A stretch of DNA of 64,000 bases, taken from positions 71,814 through 135,813 of the forward strand of contig DIAM01000013.1 in NCBI GenBank assembly GCA_002416505.1. The letters run 5' to 3'. The translations under genes and the position numbers were made by a program. The notes under the pieces were generated by a model. It made no database searches. It was given only the letters and a program-made list of their open reading frames with translations, and was not told the origin of the DNA. The DNA is from Gammaproteobacteria bacterium UBA5078 (GTDB lineage: Bacteria > Pseudomonadota > Gammaproteobacteria > Pseudomonadales > Pseudohongiellaceae). Positions 55,908 through 64,000 of this stretch are shown here, piece by piece (the first letter of the stretch is position 1; each line of letters starts with the position of its first letter).

Positions 55908-56585
55908 ATGAGAATGGCGGCATGGAGCACGCTATTTGCGTTGCTTGCGAGTAGCCCGAGCGCACTCGCCGCCGACCCATGGGAAAAAACCAATGTTCGC
56001 ATCTATGCCTTCAATAAATTCTTAGATGGTTGGTTGCTGCGCCCGGTCGCTATTACCTACACCACAATTATGCCCAATATCGTGAGGCAGGGTATTGGCA
56101 ATTTCTTTAGTAATATCGACGATGTGAATGTGCTCGCCAACGATCTACTGCAATTGAAGCTGCGCGATGCGGCCTCGGACTCAGGTCGATTATTGATCAA
56201 TACGACAGTCGGCATCGCGGGCGTAATAGATGTGGCATCCTCGGTTGGCTTGATCAAGAATGAGGAAGACTTTGGGCAGACATTTGGTCGCTGGGGGGTT
56301 GGGGCAGGGCCCTATGTGGTATTGCCTTTCTTTGGCCCCAGTTCGGCACGTGACTCGGTAGGCTTAGTGCTCGATACACTCTTTAACCCTATCCAGTATT
56401 ACCAACAAGATGAGGCTCGCAGCACACTGACAATAGTGAGTTTCATCGACGACCGTGCCTCGGTGTTATCGATGGAGGCTTTGATCTCCGGAGACGAGTA
56501 TTTGTTCGTGCGTGAAGCCTATCTGCAGCAACGCGAATACTTAGTGAACGACGGCGCCTACTACGACGATTTCGACGACTTCTAA
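55908..56585 (+). CDS. mlaA: MlaA-like phospholipid-transport protein, lacking a lipobox
   Basis: 225 residues from the ATG at 55908, preceded by AAGGTGAG; an ATG at 55869 is possible. A signal peptide ends 'SSPSALAAD', with no Cys, whereas MlaA/VacJ is normally a lipoprotein. The core is typical: 'DPWEKTNVRIYAFNKFLDG', 'GIGNFFSNIDDVNVLANDLLQ', 'GRLLINTTVGIAGVIDVAS' and 'GVGAGPYVVLPFFGPSSARDSVG'. MlaA removes mislocalised phospholipid from the outer leaflet of the outer membrane. No other mla gene is adjacent. Confidence 0.92.
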   Translation: MRMAAWSTLFALLASSPSALAADPWEKTNVRIYAFNKFLDGWLLRPVAITYTTIMPNIVRQGIGNFFSNIDDVNVLANDLLQLKLRDAASDSGRLLINTTVGIAGVIDVASSVGLIKNEEDFGQTFGRWGVGAGPYVVLPFFGPSSARDSVGLVLDTLFNPIQYYQQDEARSTLTIVSFIDDRASVLSMEALISGDEYLFVREAYLQQREYLVNDGAYYDDFDDF

Positions 56586-56586
56586 G

Positions 56587-57063
56587 CTAGCCCTCGCTCG
56601 CTCCTTGTAATGCCTCTCGCACCTGCAGCTTGGTGCGGATGAAATCGCTGTGCTTAACATAAATCAGATCACTCACATTGCGAATCATATGTTCTTCATA
56701 GCGGTCCAGCTTCTGATCGGCGAAGGCAACTCGCCACAGGTTCTCTATTAGTCGAACGCGTTGATCGTAGCTGTAACTCTCATTAATTAGACTCGTAAAC
56801 TCGAATAGAGAAGTCGCCTCGCTAGCGGCAATCTCTGCCATGTTTAGCAATTCTTGCAAGCTAGTTTTATCCAAGTCGAAGGTCTCACTCAGGAGTTTAG
56901 TCAGCGCCTGTCTCTCCCTCTCATCGATGCGCGAGTCCGTGCGCATCAATTCGAACATCAGCGCAGCGGTGGCCAATTCTATTCTCTTATCGTCCTGCTG
57001 CGTTGCGTGCTGTGGGTTGACGGAGAGTTTCTCTTCGAAAAACTGTTTTATCGCTAAAAGCAT
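56587..57063 (-). CDS. TerB-family protein
   Basis: 158 residues, all helical. 'ATAALMFELMRTDSRIDERERQALTKLL' and 'LWRVAFADQKLDRYEEHMIRNVSDLIYV' match the TerB-like metal-associated fold with conserved acidic residues. Stand-alone TerB genes are common near housekeeping genes and are not evidence for tellurite resistance. It ends 1 bp from the mlaA stop. Confidence 0.88.
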   Translation of the reverse strand: MLLAIKQFFEEKLSVNPQHATQQDDKRIELATAALMFELMRTDSRIDERERQALTKLLSETFDLDKTSLQELLNMAEIAASEATSLFEFTSLINESYSYDQRVRLIENLWRVAFADQKLDRYEEHMIRNVSDLIYVKHSDFIRTKLQVREALQGASEG

Positions 57064-57081
57064 AGGTTCTCTACCGATTGA

Positions 57082-58101
57082 TTAATCAAAATTCACGGCA
57101 AACGCATCGTCTTCGGTCTGCATATTTTGTCCCGCGACCAAAGCGAGTGCGTCCTCTAAAACCGCAACACCCGAATCTTTTTTGAACGCGTTCTCACTGA
57201 GATGGCGACGGAAAGCCTTGCCGCCTGGCACGCCGTGGAATAGGCCGAGAATGTGCCGTGTCATGTGTTGTAACGGTACGCCGGCGCGACGCTGCTCCTC
57301 TACATAGGGGATGAAAGCGTGCATCACGTCGAAACGGCTACGCTGATTCGTACTCGCCCCGAAGAACTCTTCATCAACGCGATTGAGTATCCACGGGTTC
57401 TGATAGACTTCGCGACCGATCATCACCCCATCCAAATTTTCCAATAAGTCTTGCGCATCTTGCAGAGTCTTTATGCCGCCGTTGATAACGATTTTCAAGT
57501 TAGGAAAGCGCTGTTTCAAGCGCAACACACGAGGATAATTGAGCGGCGGTACGTCGCGATTCTGCTTTGGACTAAGGCCCTGCAGTCGCGCGATTCGCGC
57601 ATGAATGATGAATATCTCACATCCCGCCTGTGCGATGGTGTCGACAAAATTAAATAGGAATTCATCCGAGTCATGCTCATCGATTCCGATTCGGCACTTG
57701 ATGGTCGCAGGGATATCCACTTGCGCCTTAATCGCGGCTAGGCCTTGCGCGACCAGTTCGGGATCTGCCATCAGGCACGCGCCAAATCGACCCGACTGTA
57801 CGCGGTCACTCGGGCAGCCAATGTTGAGATTTACCTCATCATAGCCATAGTCCTGCGCCAACACCGCACAGCGCGCCAAGTCGGCAGGATCGCTGCCGCC
57901 TAGTTGCAGCGCGACGGGGTGTTCTGCCTGGTGGAAGTCCAGATGGCGCGGCACGTCGCCATGGAGCAGGGCGCCGGTGGTGACCATCTCGGTGTAGAGC
58001 AGTGCGTGACGGCTCAATAGGCGTAGGAAATAACGCTCATGCCTATCGGTCCAATCCAGCATGGGTGCAACGCAGAAACGATGTGAGCTTGTAACGGTCA
58101 T
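57082..58101 (-). CDS. dusA: tRNA-dihydrouridine synthase A
   Basis: 339 residues from the ATG at 58101; the longer upstream frame runs into the gltX promoter and lacks homology. FMN enzyme signature 'RFCVAPMLDWTDRHERYF', catalytic Cys in 'NLNIGCPSDRVQSGRFGACLM', 'IHARIARLQGLSPKQNRDVPPL' and 'IVINGGIKT' are DusA-specific. It reduces uridines 20/20a in tRNA. It is 18 bp from the TerB-like gene. Confidence 0.95.
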   Translation of the reverse strand: MTVTSSHRFCVAPMLDWTDRHERYFLRLLSRHALLYTEMVTTGALLHGDVPRHLDFHQAEHPVALQLGGSDPADLARCAVLAQDYGYDEVNLNIGCPSDRVQSGRFGACLMADPELVAQGLAAIKAQVDIPATIKCRIGIDEHDSDEFLFNFVDTIAQAGCEIFIIHARIARLQGLSPKQNRDVPPLNYPRVLRLKQRFPNLKIVINGGIKTLQDAQDLLENLDGVMIGREVYQNPWILNRVDEEFFGASTNQRSRFDVMHAFIPYVEEQRRAGVPLQHMTRHILGLFHGVPGGKAFRRHLSENAFKKDSGVAVLEDALALVAGQNMQTEDDAFAVNFD

Positions 58102-58245
58102 GTCTAAGTCGTGTTTATTCGCAGCGAGTGGATGGTAATCGAGAGTCCTTACGCCCCTGCCGGGTGCGTACATCAGGGCCGCAGTATACCGGAGAAAAGG
58201 GGGCAAACACGAATTGCTGTATTTCGGGACCCGGTCCGCATAGCG

Positions 58246-58251
58246 TATAAT
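58246..58251 (+). promoter_or_regulatory. Probable -10 of gltX
   Basis: A consensus TATAAT 40 bp before the gltX ATG. No good -35 is seen at 17 bp; a GGACC-C-GGTCC dyad (58227-58237) lies between. Confidence 0.4.
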
Positions 58252-58290
58252 CCAAGTCCTAATATTGTTTTCCATATACACAGGAATGTT

Positions 58291-59787
58291 ATGCAGAAAG
58301 TTCGCACCCGTATCGCGCCATCTCCAACAGGGGATCCCCACGTCGGCACCGCCTATATCGCATTGTTCAATCGCTGTTTCGCCAAGCAAAATGAAGGCGA
58401 GTTCATCCTGCGCATCGAGGATACCGATCAGGCACGCAGCACAGCGAAATCCGAACAGGATATTTTCGCCGCCCTGCGTTGGTTAGGCGTAGATTGGAGT
58501 GAGGGTCCGGATATCGGCGGGCCATATGGCCCCTATCGACAGAGCCAGCGTAGCAGCCTGTATCAAGAGCAGATCGAGGTGTTACTCGAGCGCGGCCATG
58601 CGTTTCACTGTTTCTGTACTTCGCAACGCCTTACGGAGCTACGCAATCAGCAGATGGCCGACAAAACCACGCCAGGCTATGATGGCCACTGCCTGCATTT
58701 GAGTAAGGAAGAGGTCGCGCAAAAACTCGCCGCGGAACAGGAATACGTGATTCGCATGCAGGTGCCGCAAGAAGGGGAGTGCCGCTTCGAGGATATGCTA
58801 CGCGGCGAGATCGCGATTAACTGGCAGCAGATCGATATGCAGGTATTGATGAAATCCGACGGCCTGCCGACCTATCATTTTGCGAATGTCGTCGACGATC
58901 ATTTCATGGAGATTAGCCATGTTATTCGCGGCGAAGAATGGATTAATTCGACACCCAAGCACCTTTTGCTCTATCAATACTTCGGCTGGGAGGCACCGGT
59001 CTTCTGTCACATGCCGCTGTTGCGTAACCCCGACAAGAGCAAGCTGAGCAAGCGCAAGAATCCCACGAGTATTAATTACTATCGCGATATGGGCTATTTG
59101 CCCGAGGCCGTCATTAATTATCTCGGAATGATGGGCTGGACCATGCCCGATGGTCGTGAGCTGTTCACCGTGGATGAGATGACGGCCCATTTCGACCTTA
59201 TGCGAGTCTCGCTTGGCGGCCCCGTGTTCGATGTCGAGAAACTCGACTGGTTGAACGGCAAATATATCCGCGAAAGACTGAGTGACACGCAATTTATGCA
59301 GCTATTCGCGCAGTGGGCGTTCGACGAGCAGAAGATGGCGCAGATTATACCCCTGCTCAAGGATCGCGTAGAACGCTTTAGCGATGTGGTGCCTTTAGCA
59401 GGATTCTTCCTGTCCGGTTTGCCAGAGATAGGAGCAGATAGTTTCGCGCACAAGCAGTTATCGGACGAACAAATGCGCAAGATCCTTCAGTTTACTCTAT
59501 GGCAATTGGAGAACAGTGAAGATCTGGGCCGCGATGCCGTCGAGCAAGAGTGTGTAAAGCTCGCAGCTTATTGTGGCTTCAAGATACGCGATTTCCTGTT
59601 TCCGTTGTTTGTGGCAATTACAGGAAAGGCCGTGTCCACCTCGGTGATCGATGCCATCAGTATAATCGGCATCGACGTTTCGCGAGCGCGCATTCGTGCC
59701 GCGATTGGAATATTGGGGGGAATTTCTAAAAAGGAAACCAAGACCTTAGAGAAGGATTTCAGAGACTTCGAGCAATCGGGGGAGTAA
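58291..59787 (+). CDS. gltX: Glutamyl-tRNA synthetase
   Basis: 498 residues from the ATG at 58291 with AGGAATG upstream. The HIGH-equivalent 'APSPTGDPHVGTAY' and the KMSKS-equivalent 'DKSKLSKRKNP' are intact. It charges tRNA-Glu. It is followed by a tRNA-Ala gene with its own promoter. Confidence 0.97.
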   Translation: MQKVRTRIAPSPTGDPHVGTAYIALFNRCFAKQNEGEFILRIEDTDQARSTAKSEQDIFAALRWLGVDWSEGPDIGGPYGPYRQSQRSSLYQEQIEVLLERGHAFHCFCTSQRLTELRNQQMADKTTPGYDGHCLHLSKEEVAQKLAAEQEYVIRMQVPQEGECRFEDMLRGEIAINWQQIDMQVLMKSDGLPTYHFANVVDDHFMEISHVIRGEEWINSTPKHLLLYQYFGWEAPVFCHMPLLRNPDKSKLSKRKNPTSINYYRDMGYLPEAVINYLGMMGWTMPDGRELFTVDEMTAHFDLMRVSLGGPVFDVEKLDWLNGKYIRERLSDTQFMQLFAQWAFDEQKMAQIIPLLKDRVERFSDVVPLAGFFLSGLPEIGADSFAHKQLSDEQMRKILQFTLWQLENSEDLGRDAVEQECVKLAAYCGFKIRDFLFPLFVAITGKAVSTSVIDAISIIGIDVSRARIRAAIGILGGISKKETKTLEKDFRDFEQSGE

Positions 59788-59790
59788 TGA

Positions 59791-59819
59791 TTGACAGCTC
59801 TCTGATCGGTGCTTAGAAT
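59791..59819 (+). promoter_or_regulatory. Strong sigma70 promoter of tRNA-Ala
   Basis: Consensus TTGACA (59791-59796) and TAGAAT (59814-59819), 17 bp apart, followed by GCGCGAAC. Confidence 0.8.
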
Positions 59820-59900
59820 GCGCGAACTTTTTGCTGCCACTGACATTTCTTGGCAGTAAAACAGTTCCTAGCATCTCAGGCGGGAATTGCACGTCTTTAT

Positions 59901-59976
59901 GGGGCCTTAGCTCAGCTGGGAGAGCGGTTCGCTGGCAGCGAAAAGGTCAGCGGTTCGATCCCGCTAGGCTCCACCA
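59901..59976 (+). tRNA. tRNA-Ala (anticodon GGC)
   Basis: 76 bases including CCA. Acceptor GGGGCCT/AGGCTCC (with the G3:U70 identity pair), anticodon loop CTGGCAG (GGC), T-arm AGCGGTTCGATCCCGCT. Confidence 0.98.
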
Positions 59977-59999
59977 CTTTACTGAAAGAACTAAAAACT

Positions 60000-60038
60000 G
60001 TGCCGGGCGATGCAACACATCGAACCCGGCACTTTTTT
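60000..60038. terminator. Bidirectional terminator between tRNA-Ala and gltA
   Basis: GTGCCGGG-CGATG and CATCG-AA-CCCGGCAC form a long stem with a CAACA loop, followed by TTTTTT; the other strand also reads into a short T-run. It serves both convergent transcripts. Confidence 0.88.
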
Positions 60039-60041
60039 GTC

Positions 60042-61322
60042 TTACTTCTTTGGATAGTCGCGCTTTACATGTCCAGTGTACAACTGACGTGGGCGACCAA
60101 TCTTATAGGGATTGCTGATCATCTCGTTCCAATGGGAAATCCAGCCTGGCGTTCTACCGATCGCGAAGATCACGGTAAACATAGAGGCGGGGATGCCAAT
60201 TGCCTGCAGAATGATGCCAGAGTAGAAGTCCACATTGGGATAGAGTTTACGCTCGATGAAGTACTCATCTTCCAGCGCGATCTTCTCGAGACGCCGAGCG
60301 ATGCGGAAGAGCGGGTCGTTCTCGACGCCCAAATCTTGCAATACCTCGTCACAGATCTCGCGCATCACTTTCGCACGTGGATCGAAGTTCTTATAGACGC
60401 GATGCCCGAAGCCCATGAGGCGGAAGGGGTCATTCTTGTCTTTGGCGCGGTTGATGAACTCCTCGATGCGCGACTCATCTTCAATCTCATACAACATATT
60501 CAAGACCGCCTCGTTGGCGCCGCCGTGTGCGGGGCCCCACAGCGCGGCTATGCCAGAGGAGATGCACGCGAAGGGATTAGCGCCTGTAGAGCCTGCGAGG
60601 CGGACAGTCGACGTAGAGGCGTTCTGCTCGTGATCCGCATGTAGCAAGAAGATCGTGTCCATCGCCTTAGCTAGGATGGGGCTTACCTTGGCCTCATCGC
60701 AGGGCGTGTTGAACATCATGTGGAGGAAGTTTTCTGCGTAGCTAAAATCGTTGCGAGGATAGAGGAAAGGCTGGCCGATGGAGTGCTTATAGACCATCGC
60801 CGCGATGGTTGGCATCTTGGCGATAAGACGCAGTGCGGCGAGCTCGCGATGCTTTTCATCATTGATATCGAGTGAGTCATGGTAGAAGGCGGAGAGGGCG
60901 CCCACGACGCCGACCATGATCGCCATCGGGTGAGCATCGCGAGGGAAGCCCTTGAAGAACTCGTATAGCTGCTCATGCACCATCGTGTGATTGCGGATCT
61001 TCTTCGCAAACTCTTCTTTCTGTGCCGCGTCTGGCAGTTCTCCATTGAGTAGGAGGAAGCAAGTCTCCAAATAGTCGGACCCTTCGGCGAGTTGCTCGAT
61101 AGGATAGCCGCGGTGTAGCAATACACCCTTGTCCCCGTCGATATAGGTGATCGCCGATTTACATGACGCCGTAGACATAAAGCCGGGGTCGTAGGTAAAT
61201 AGCCCTTTCGCGGTAAGCCCCCCAACATCAACCACATCCGGCCCTAATGTACCGCTAAAAACCGGTAAATCGATTGATTCGGTACTGCCCTCTAGGGTCA
61301 GCTTGGCTACTTTATTACTCAT
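60042..61322 (-). CDS. gltA: Citrate synthase (type II)
   Basis: 426 residues with CAGGAG upstream. 'HADHEQNASTSTVRLAGSTGANPFACISSGIAALWGPAHGGANEAVL' and 'GFGHRVYKNFDPRA' carry the catalytic His residues; the catalytic Asp lies later in 'PNVDFYSG'. The length and N-terminal extension mark the hexameric, NADH-sensitive Gram-negative type. It is divergent from sdhCDA, as in E. coli. Confidence 0.98.
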   Translation of the reverse strand: MSNKVAKLTLEGSTESIDLPVFSGTLGPDVVDVGGLTAKGLFTYDPGFMSTASCKSAITYIDGDKGVLLHRGYPIEQLAEGSDYLETCFLLLNGELPDAAQKEEFAKKIRNHTMVHEQLYEFFKGFPRDAHPMAIMVGVVGALSAFYHDSLDINDEKHRELAALRLIAKMPTIAAMVYKHSIGQPFLYPRNDFSYAENFLHMMFNTPCDEAKVSPILAKAMDTIFLLHADHEQNASTSTVRLAGSTGANPFACISSGIAALWGPAHGGANEAVLNMLYEIEDESRIEEFINRAKDKNDPFRLMGFGHRVYKNFDPRAKVMREICDEVLQDLGVENDPLFRIARRLEKIALEDEYFIERKLYPNVDFYSGIILQAIGIPASMFTVIFAIGRTPGWISHWNEMISNPYKIGRPRQLYTGHVKRDYPKK

Positions 61323-61367
61323 GCAAAACTCCTGTGAAAATCTAAGCTCGTAATTTTTCTGGGTGCT

Positions 61368-61396
61368 AAGATAAGATTAAATTATCTGCACTACAA
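61368..61396 (-). promoter_or_regulatory. Possible gltA promoter
   Basis: On the minus strand TTGTAG (61396-61391) and TATCTT (61373-61368) are 17 bp apart. Both boxes are weak. Confidence 0.35.
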
Positions 61397-61581
61397 GCGG
61401 TGAGCACGCAATATTGCCGCTTAGGGCTACGATAGTCACGGCTTAATGCGAGTTACTGAGTTTTCCGCCGAATACTGTATAAAATATTCATAATAATGGT
61501 GCGAGAAAATGGTGCATCGTTGCTAATGTCTCGATAGTTGACAACCCCTTGTCATAGTTCGCTTTTTTACGGGCCAATTTA

Positions 61582-61610
61582 TTGTATTCCCTAGGTCGTA
61601 AGACTATACT
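61582..61610 (+). promoter_or_regulatory. Probable promoter of sdhCDAB
   Basis: TTGTAT (61582-61587) and TATACT (61605-61610), 17 bp apart. The leader to the sdhC start is about 110 nt. The rest of the 404-bp gltA-sdhC gap shows no other gene; a second TTGACA at 61538-61543 has no partner -10. Confidence 0.5.
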
Positions 61611-61726
61611 CTTCGCCCAAGTTACGCGTGCACTAAATGTATGCATAATCAAACAGATCGGCCTGTTTGCAAGGTGATCACTTTCATCAACAGCGCCCCT
61701 TTCGGGCCTCAAGAAACGATAACTCT

Positions 61727-62101
61727 GTGAAAGATACTAGACCTAAGAATCTTGATTTCTCGACCTTTAGCTTACCGCTGCCAGCGATCACCTCGATATT
61801 GCACCGTATATCCGGCGTGTTCATCTTTGCTGGGCTAGCGCTACTCCTGTGGCTCTTAAGTGAATCTCTGTCCTCAGAGCAGGGCTTCAACAATGTCGCG
61901 ATGTGGATGGACAACCTGATCGTAAAGCTCTTGTTGTGGGCTGTCATATCGGGGCTTCTGTATCACCTAATCGCGGGCATCAAGCACCTGATCATGGACC
62001 TTGGTATAGGCGAGACCCTAGAGGGCGCCCAAACTGGAGCTAAACTCGTCGTGGCCTTGTCGGTGATCTCTATTGTATTGACGGGAGTATGGCTGTGGTA
62101 A
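61727..62101 (+). CDS. sdhC: Succinate dehydrogenase cytochrome b556 subunit
   Basis: 124 residues from a GTG at 61727, chosen because 'VKDTRPKNLDFSTFSLP' aligns with the SdhC N-terminus; a further upstream frame is not conserved. Three membrane helices; 'AITSILHRISGV' is the quinone-site region and the His in 'LLYHLIAGIKHLIMDLG' is the heme ligand. Confidence 0.95.
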   Translation: MKDTRPKNLDFSTFSLPLPAITSILHRISGVFIFAGLALLLWLLSESLSSEQGFNNVAMWMDNLIVKLLLWAVISGLLYHLIAGIKHLIMDLGIGETLEGAQTGAKLVVALSVISIVLTGVWLW

Positions 62102-62463
62102 CGAATGTAACCAGTTTTGGACGCAGTGGACTCTATGATTGGGTCATGCAGCGCATCACCGCGGTAGTGTTGGGTGTGTATTTCATCGCGCTATTCACAT
62201 ACCTGCTTCTCAATCCAGATTTAGACTATCAGCAATGGCATGCCTTGTTCTCAACGACCTGGGTGCGCATCGCAAGCCTAGCGGCGCTGCTGTCGATCTG
62301 TGCCCACGCGTGGGTCGGACTGTGGACGATTTCCACAGATTACCTGACCACCTACCTGCTCGGTCCTAAAGCCACTGTGCTAAGACTGCTCTTTCAAGCC
62401 GGTAGCGTTGTGCTGATGTTCATATACCTCGTTTGGGGTATTCAGATTCTATGGGGTATGTAA
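62089..62463 (+). CDS. sdhD: Succinate dehydrogenase membrane anchor subunit
   Basis: 124 residues, overlapping sdhC by 13 nt. Three membrane helices; 'YDWVMQRITAVVLGVYF' and the heme/quinone motif 'CAHAWVGLWTISTDYL' are conserved. Confidence 0.95.
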   Translation: MAVVTNVTSFGRSGLYDWVMQRITAVVLGVYFIALFTYLLLNPDLDYQQWHALFSTTWVRIASLAALLSICAHAWVGLWTISTDYLTTYLLGPKATVLRLLFQAGSVVLMFIYLVWGIQILWGM

Positions 62464-64000
62464 ATGTCTGGTATTCGGACTCTTTCGTTTGATGCAGTGA
62501 TCGTTGGTGGTGGTGGTGCGGGTTTGCGCGCAGCCTTAGAGCTTTCCCAGTCCGGCTACAAAACGGCCGTTATTAGCAAGGTATTCCCGACTCGTTCGCA
62601 CACCGTTTCGGCCCAAGGCGGCATTACTTGCGCGATCGCCAGTGACGACCCAAATGACGATTGGCGCTGGCATATGTATGACACTGTTAAAGGCAGTGAT
62701 TACATCGGTGACCAAGACGCGATCGAGTATATGTGCAGTGAGGGTCCGCAGTCGGTGTTCGAGCTCGAGCACATGGGCCTGCCATTCTCACGCACCGAAT
62801 CCGGCCGCATCTATCAGCGTCCCTTCGGTGGACAGTCCAAAGACTTCGGCAAGGGCGGCCAAGCGGCGCGTACCTGCGCAGCGGCAGACCGCACGGGTCA
62901 TGCATTGCTACACACCCTCTATCAGGGCAACGTCAAGAACAAGACGGTGTTCTTCAACGAATGGTACGCCACCGATCTAGTACACAATCAAGATGGCGTC
63001 GTAGTGGGCGTGATCGCGATCTGCATAGAGACTGGCGAGACCGTCTATATTCAATCGAAGGCGACCGTATTCGCCACCGGTGGTGCGGGTCGCATATACG
63101 CCTCCACTACCAATGCGATGATCTGTACCGGCGACGGCGTCGGCATGGCGTTGCGCGCGGGCTATCCGGTTCAAGACATCGAGATGTGGCAGTTCCATCC
63201 CACCGGCATTTACGGCGCGGGCACTCTCGTGACCGAGGGTTGTCGCGGCGAAGGTGGCTACCTGATCAATAAAGATGGCGAGCGCTTCATGGAGCGCTAT
63301 GCGCCGAATGCGAAAGACCTTGCCGGTCGAGACGTAGTGGCGCGCTCAATGGTGCTCGAGATCCTTGCTGGCCGCGGTTGTGGTCCAGATGGCGATCACG
63401 TGATGCTCAAGCTCGATCACCTCGGCGAGAAAGTCTTGAACGCAAAGCTGCCAGGAATTCTAGAGCTGTCGCGCACCTTCGCACACGTCGACCCTGTTAA
63501 AGAGCCCATCCCAGTGGTGCCTACTTGCCACTATATGATGGGCGGTATTCCGACCAATATTCATGGTCAGGCGATCACGCAAGACGGCAATGGCAAAGAC
63601 AGGATTATCGAGGGGCTGTTCGCAGTTGGGGAATGCGCTAGCGTATCGGTGCATGGCGCCAACCGCTTGGGTGGTAACTCTCTTCTCGACTTGGTCGTAT
63701 TCGGCCGTGCCGCTGGCAAACACATTCAAAACATGCTGCGCCAAGGCGTGGAACAACGTGCCGCTACGAAAGCTGATATCGACAAGGCCCTGACGCGCCT
63801 GAATCGACTGAACTCGACGACCTCCGGCGAGAGTGTTGCCGTGCTGCGCACCGAGCTGCAGACTATCATGCAGAACTATTTCGGCGTGTTCCGCACGGGC
63901 GAGTTCATGCGCGATGGTATCACCAAGCTCAAGGAGCTTCGCGGTCGCATTGCGAACGTTAATCTCGAGGACAAGAGCAATGCCTTCAATACTGCGCGCA
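62464..64000 (+). CDS. sdhA: Succinate dehydrogenase flavoprotein subunit (C-terminus beyond the window)
   Basis: ATG at 62464, directly after sdhD; 512 codons seen with no stop. The FAD-binding 'AVIVGGGGAGLRAAL', the covalent-FAD His in 'TRSHTVSAQGG', and the active-site residues in 'WQFHPTGIYGAGTLVTEGCRGEGG', 'GRDVVARS' and 'PTCHYMMGG' are intact. It oxidises succinate to fumarate on the cytoplasmic side of the inner membrane. About 75 residues lie beyond the edge, with sdhB expected next. Confidence 0.97.
   Translation, partial: MSGIRTLSFDAVIVGGGGAGLRAALELSQSGYKTAVISKVFPTRSHTVSAQGGITCAIASDDPNDDWRWHMYDTVKGSDYIGDQDAIEYMCSEGPQSVFELEHMGLPFSRTESGRIYQRPFGGQSKDFGKGGQAARTCAAADRTGHALLHTLYQGNVKNKTVFFNEWYATDLVHNQDGVVVGVIAICIETGETVYIQSKATVFATGGAGRIYASTTNAMICTGDGVGMALRAGYPVQDIEMWQFHPTGIYGAGTLVTEGCRGEGGYLINKDGERFMERYAPNAKDLAGRDVVARSMVLEILAGRGCGPDGDHVMLKLDHLGEKVLNAKLPGILELSRTFAHVDPVKEPIPVVPTCHYMMGGIPTNIHGQAITQDGNGKDRIIEGLFAVGECASVSVHGANRLGGNSLLDLVVFGRAAGKHIQNMLRQGVEQRAATKADIDKALTRLNRLNSTTSGESVAVLRTELQTIMQNYFGVFRTGEFMRDGITKLKELRGRIANVNLEDKSNAFNTAR

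Noticed and set aside
56587..57063. Tellurite-resistance locus
   Set aside because: The TerB-like gene stands alone, without terC, terD or terZ neighbours.
58102..58389. Longer dusA N-terminus
   Set aside because: It covers the gltX promoter and start, and has no family similarity; DusA homology begins at the ATG at 58101.

Overview
The window is chromosomal DNA from a gammaproteobacterium, probably a marine or aquatic member of the Pseudomonadales/Cellvibrionales-like lineages. This rests on the standard orders tig-clpP-clpX-lon-hupB-ppiD, gloB-(yafS)-rnhA-dnaQ, dnaX-ybaB-recR and gltA/sdhCDA, plus gltX followed by tRNA-Ala, a DUF934-cysI pair, a type II queF, AcuI, and DUF6502- and DUF6316-type proteins. 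The taxonomic guess is inference; no rRNA is present. Almost all DNA is coding, mixed on both strands. I see no insertion sequence, prophage, integrase or CRISPR array.

Layout. (1) 1-6.4 kb is the accessory-looking part: a large FecR-domain surface or secreted protein (cut by the left edge) behind a Slam/DUF560-like outer-membrane protein, a small outer-membrane barrel protein, and a DUF6502 gene overlapping a Gly-rich membrane-anchored protein. (2) 6.4-11.2 kb has a palindrome-rich divergent promoter, an alpha/beta-hydrolase-fold protein that seems to lack its catalytic triad, a GAF/HD-GYP c-di-GMP phosphodiesterase, a DUF6316 protein behind a large hairpin, and mobA. (3) 11.5-20.1 kb is the protein quality-control cluster. 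(4) 20.1-29.9 kb holds mltD, gloB, a yafS-like methyltransferase, rnhA, dnaQ, nudC, sohB, acuI and DUF934-cysI. (5) 30-37.2 kb holds two small membrane proteins, metH, nfuA with an IscR-like site, a dimeric-type dUTPase and two uncharacterised genes, then tRNA-Glu. (6) 37.3-42.8 kb holds a YadGH-type ABC exporter, queF, tRNA-Ser followed by a duplicated 110-bp palindromic element, a periplasmic PQQ dehydrogenase and the 4.5S RNA gene. (7) 42.9-49.9 kb is a closely packed run: dnaX-ybaB-recR-rnd-ycgN-membrane protein-MoxR ATPase-VWA protein. (8) 49.9-64 kb holds fadD, hrpA, mlaA, a TerB-like gene, dusA, gltX, tRNA-Ala, gltA and sdhCDA (sdhA cut by the right edge).

How the genes work together. 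The clp/lon/tig/ppiD block folds and degrades proteins. The dnaX, recR, rnhA, dnaQ, nudC and dUTPase genes serve replication, repair and nucleotide sanitation. The gltA and sdh genes form a divergent TCA-cycle locus. Stable-RNA genes have clear sigma70 promoters with GC-rich discriminators. The best candidates for new biology are the Slam-like/FecR pair at the left end, the pseudo-hydrolase with its three-palindrome control region, and the duplicated element after tRNA-Ser.
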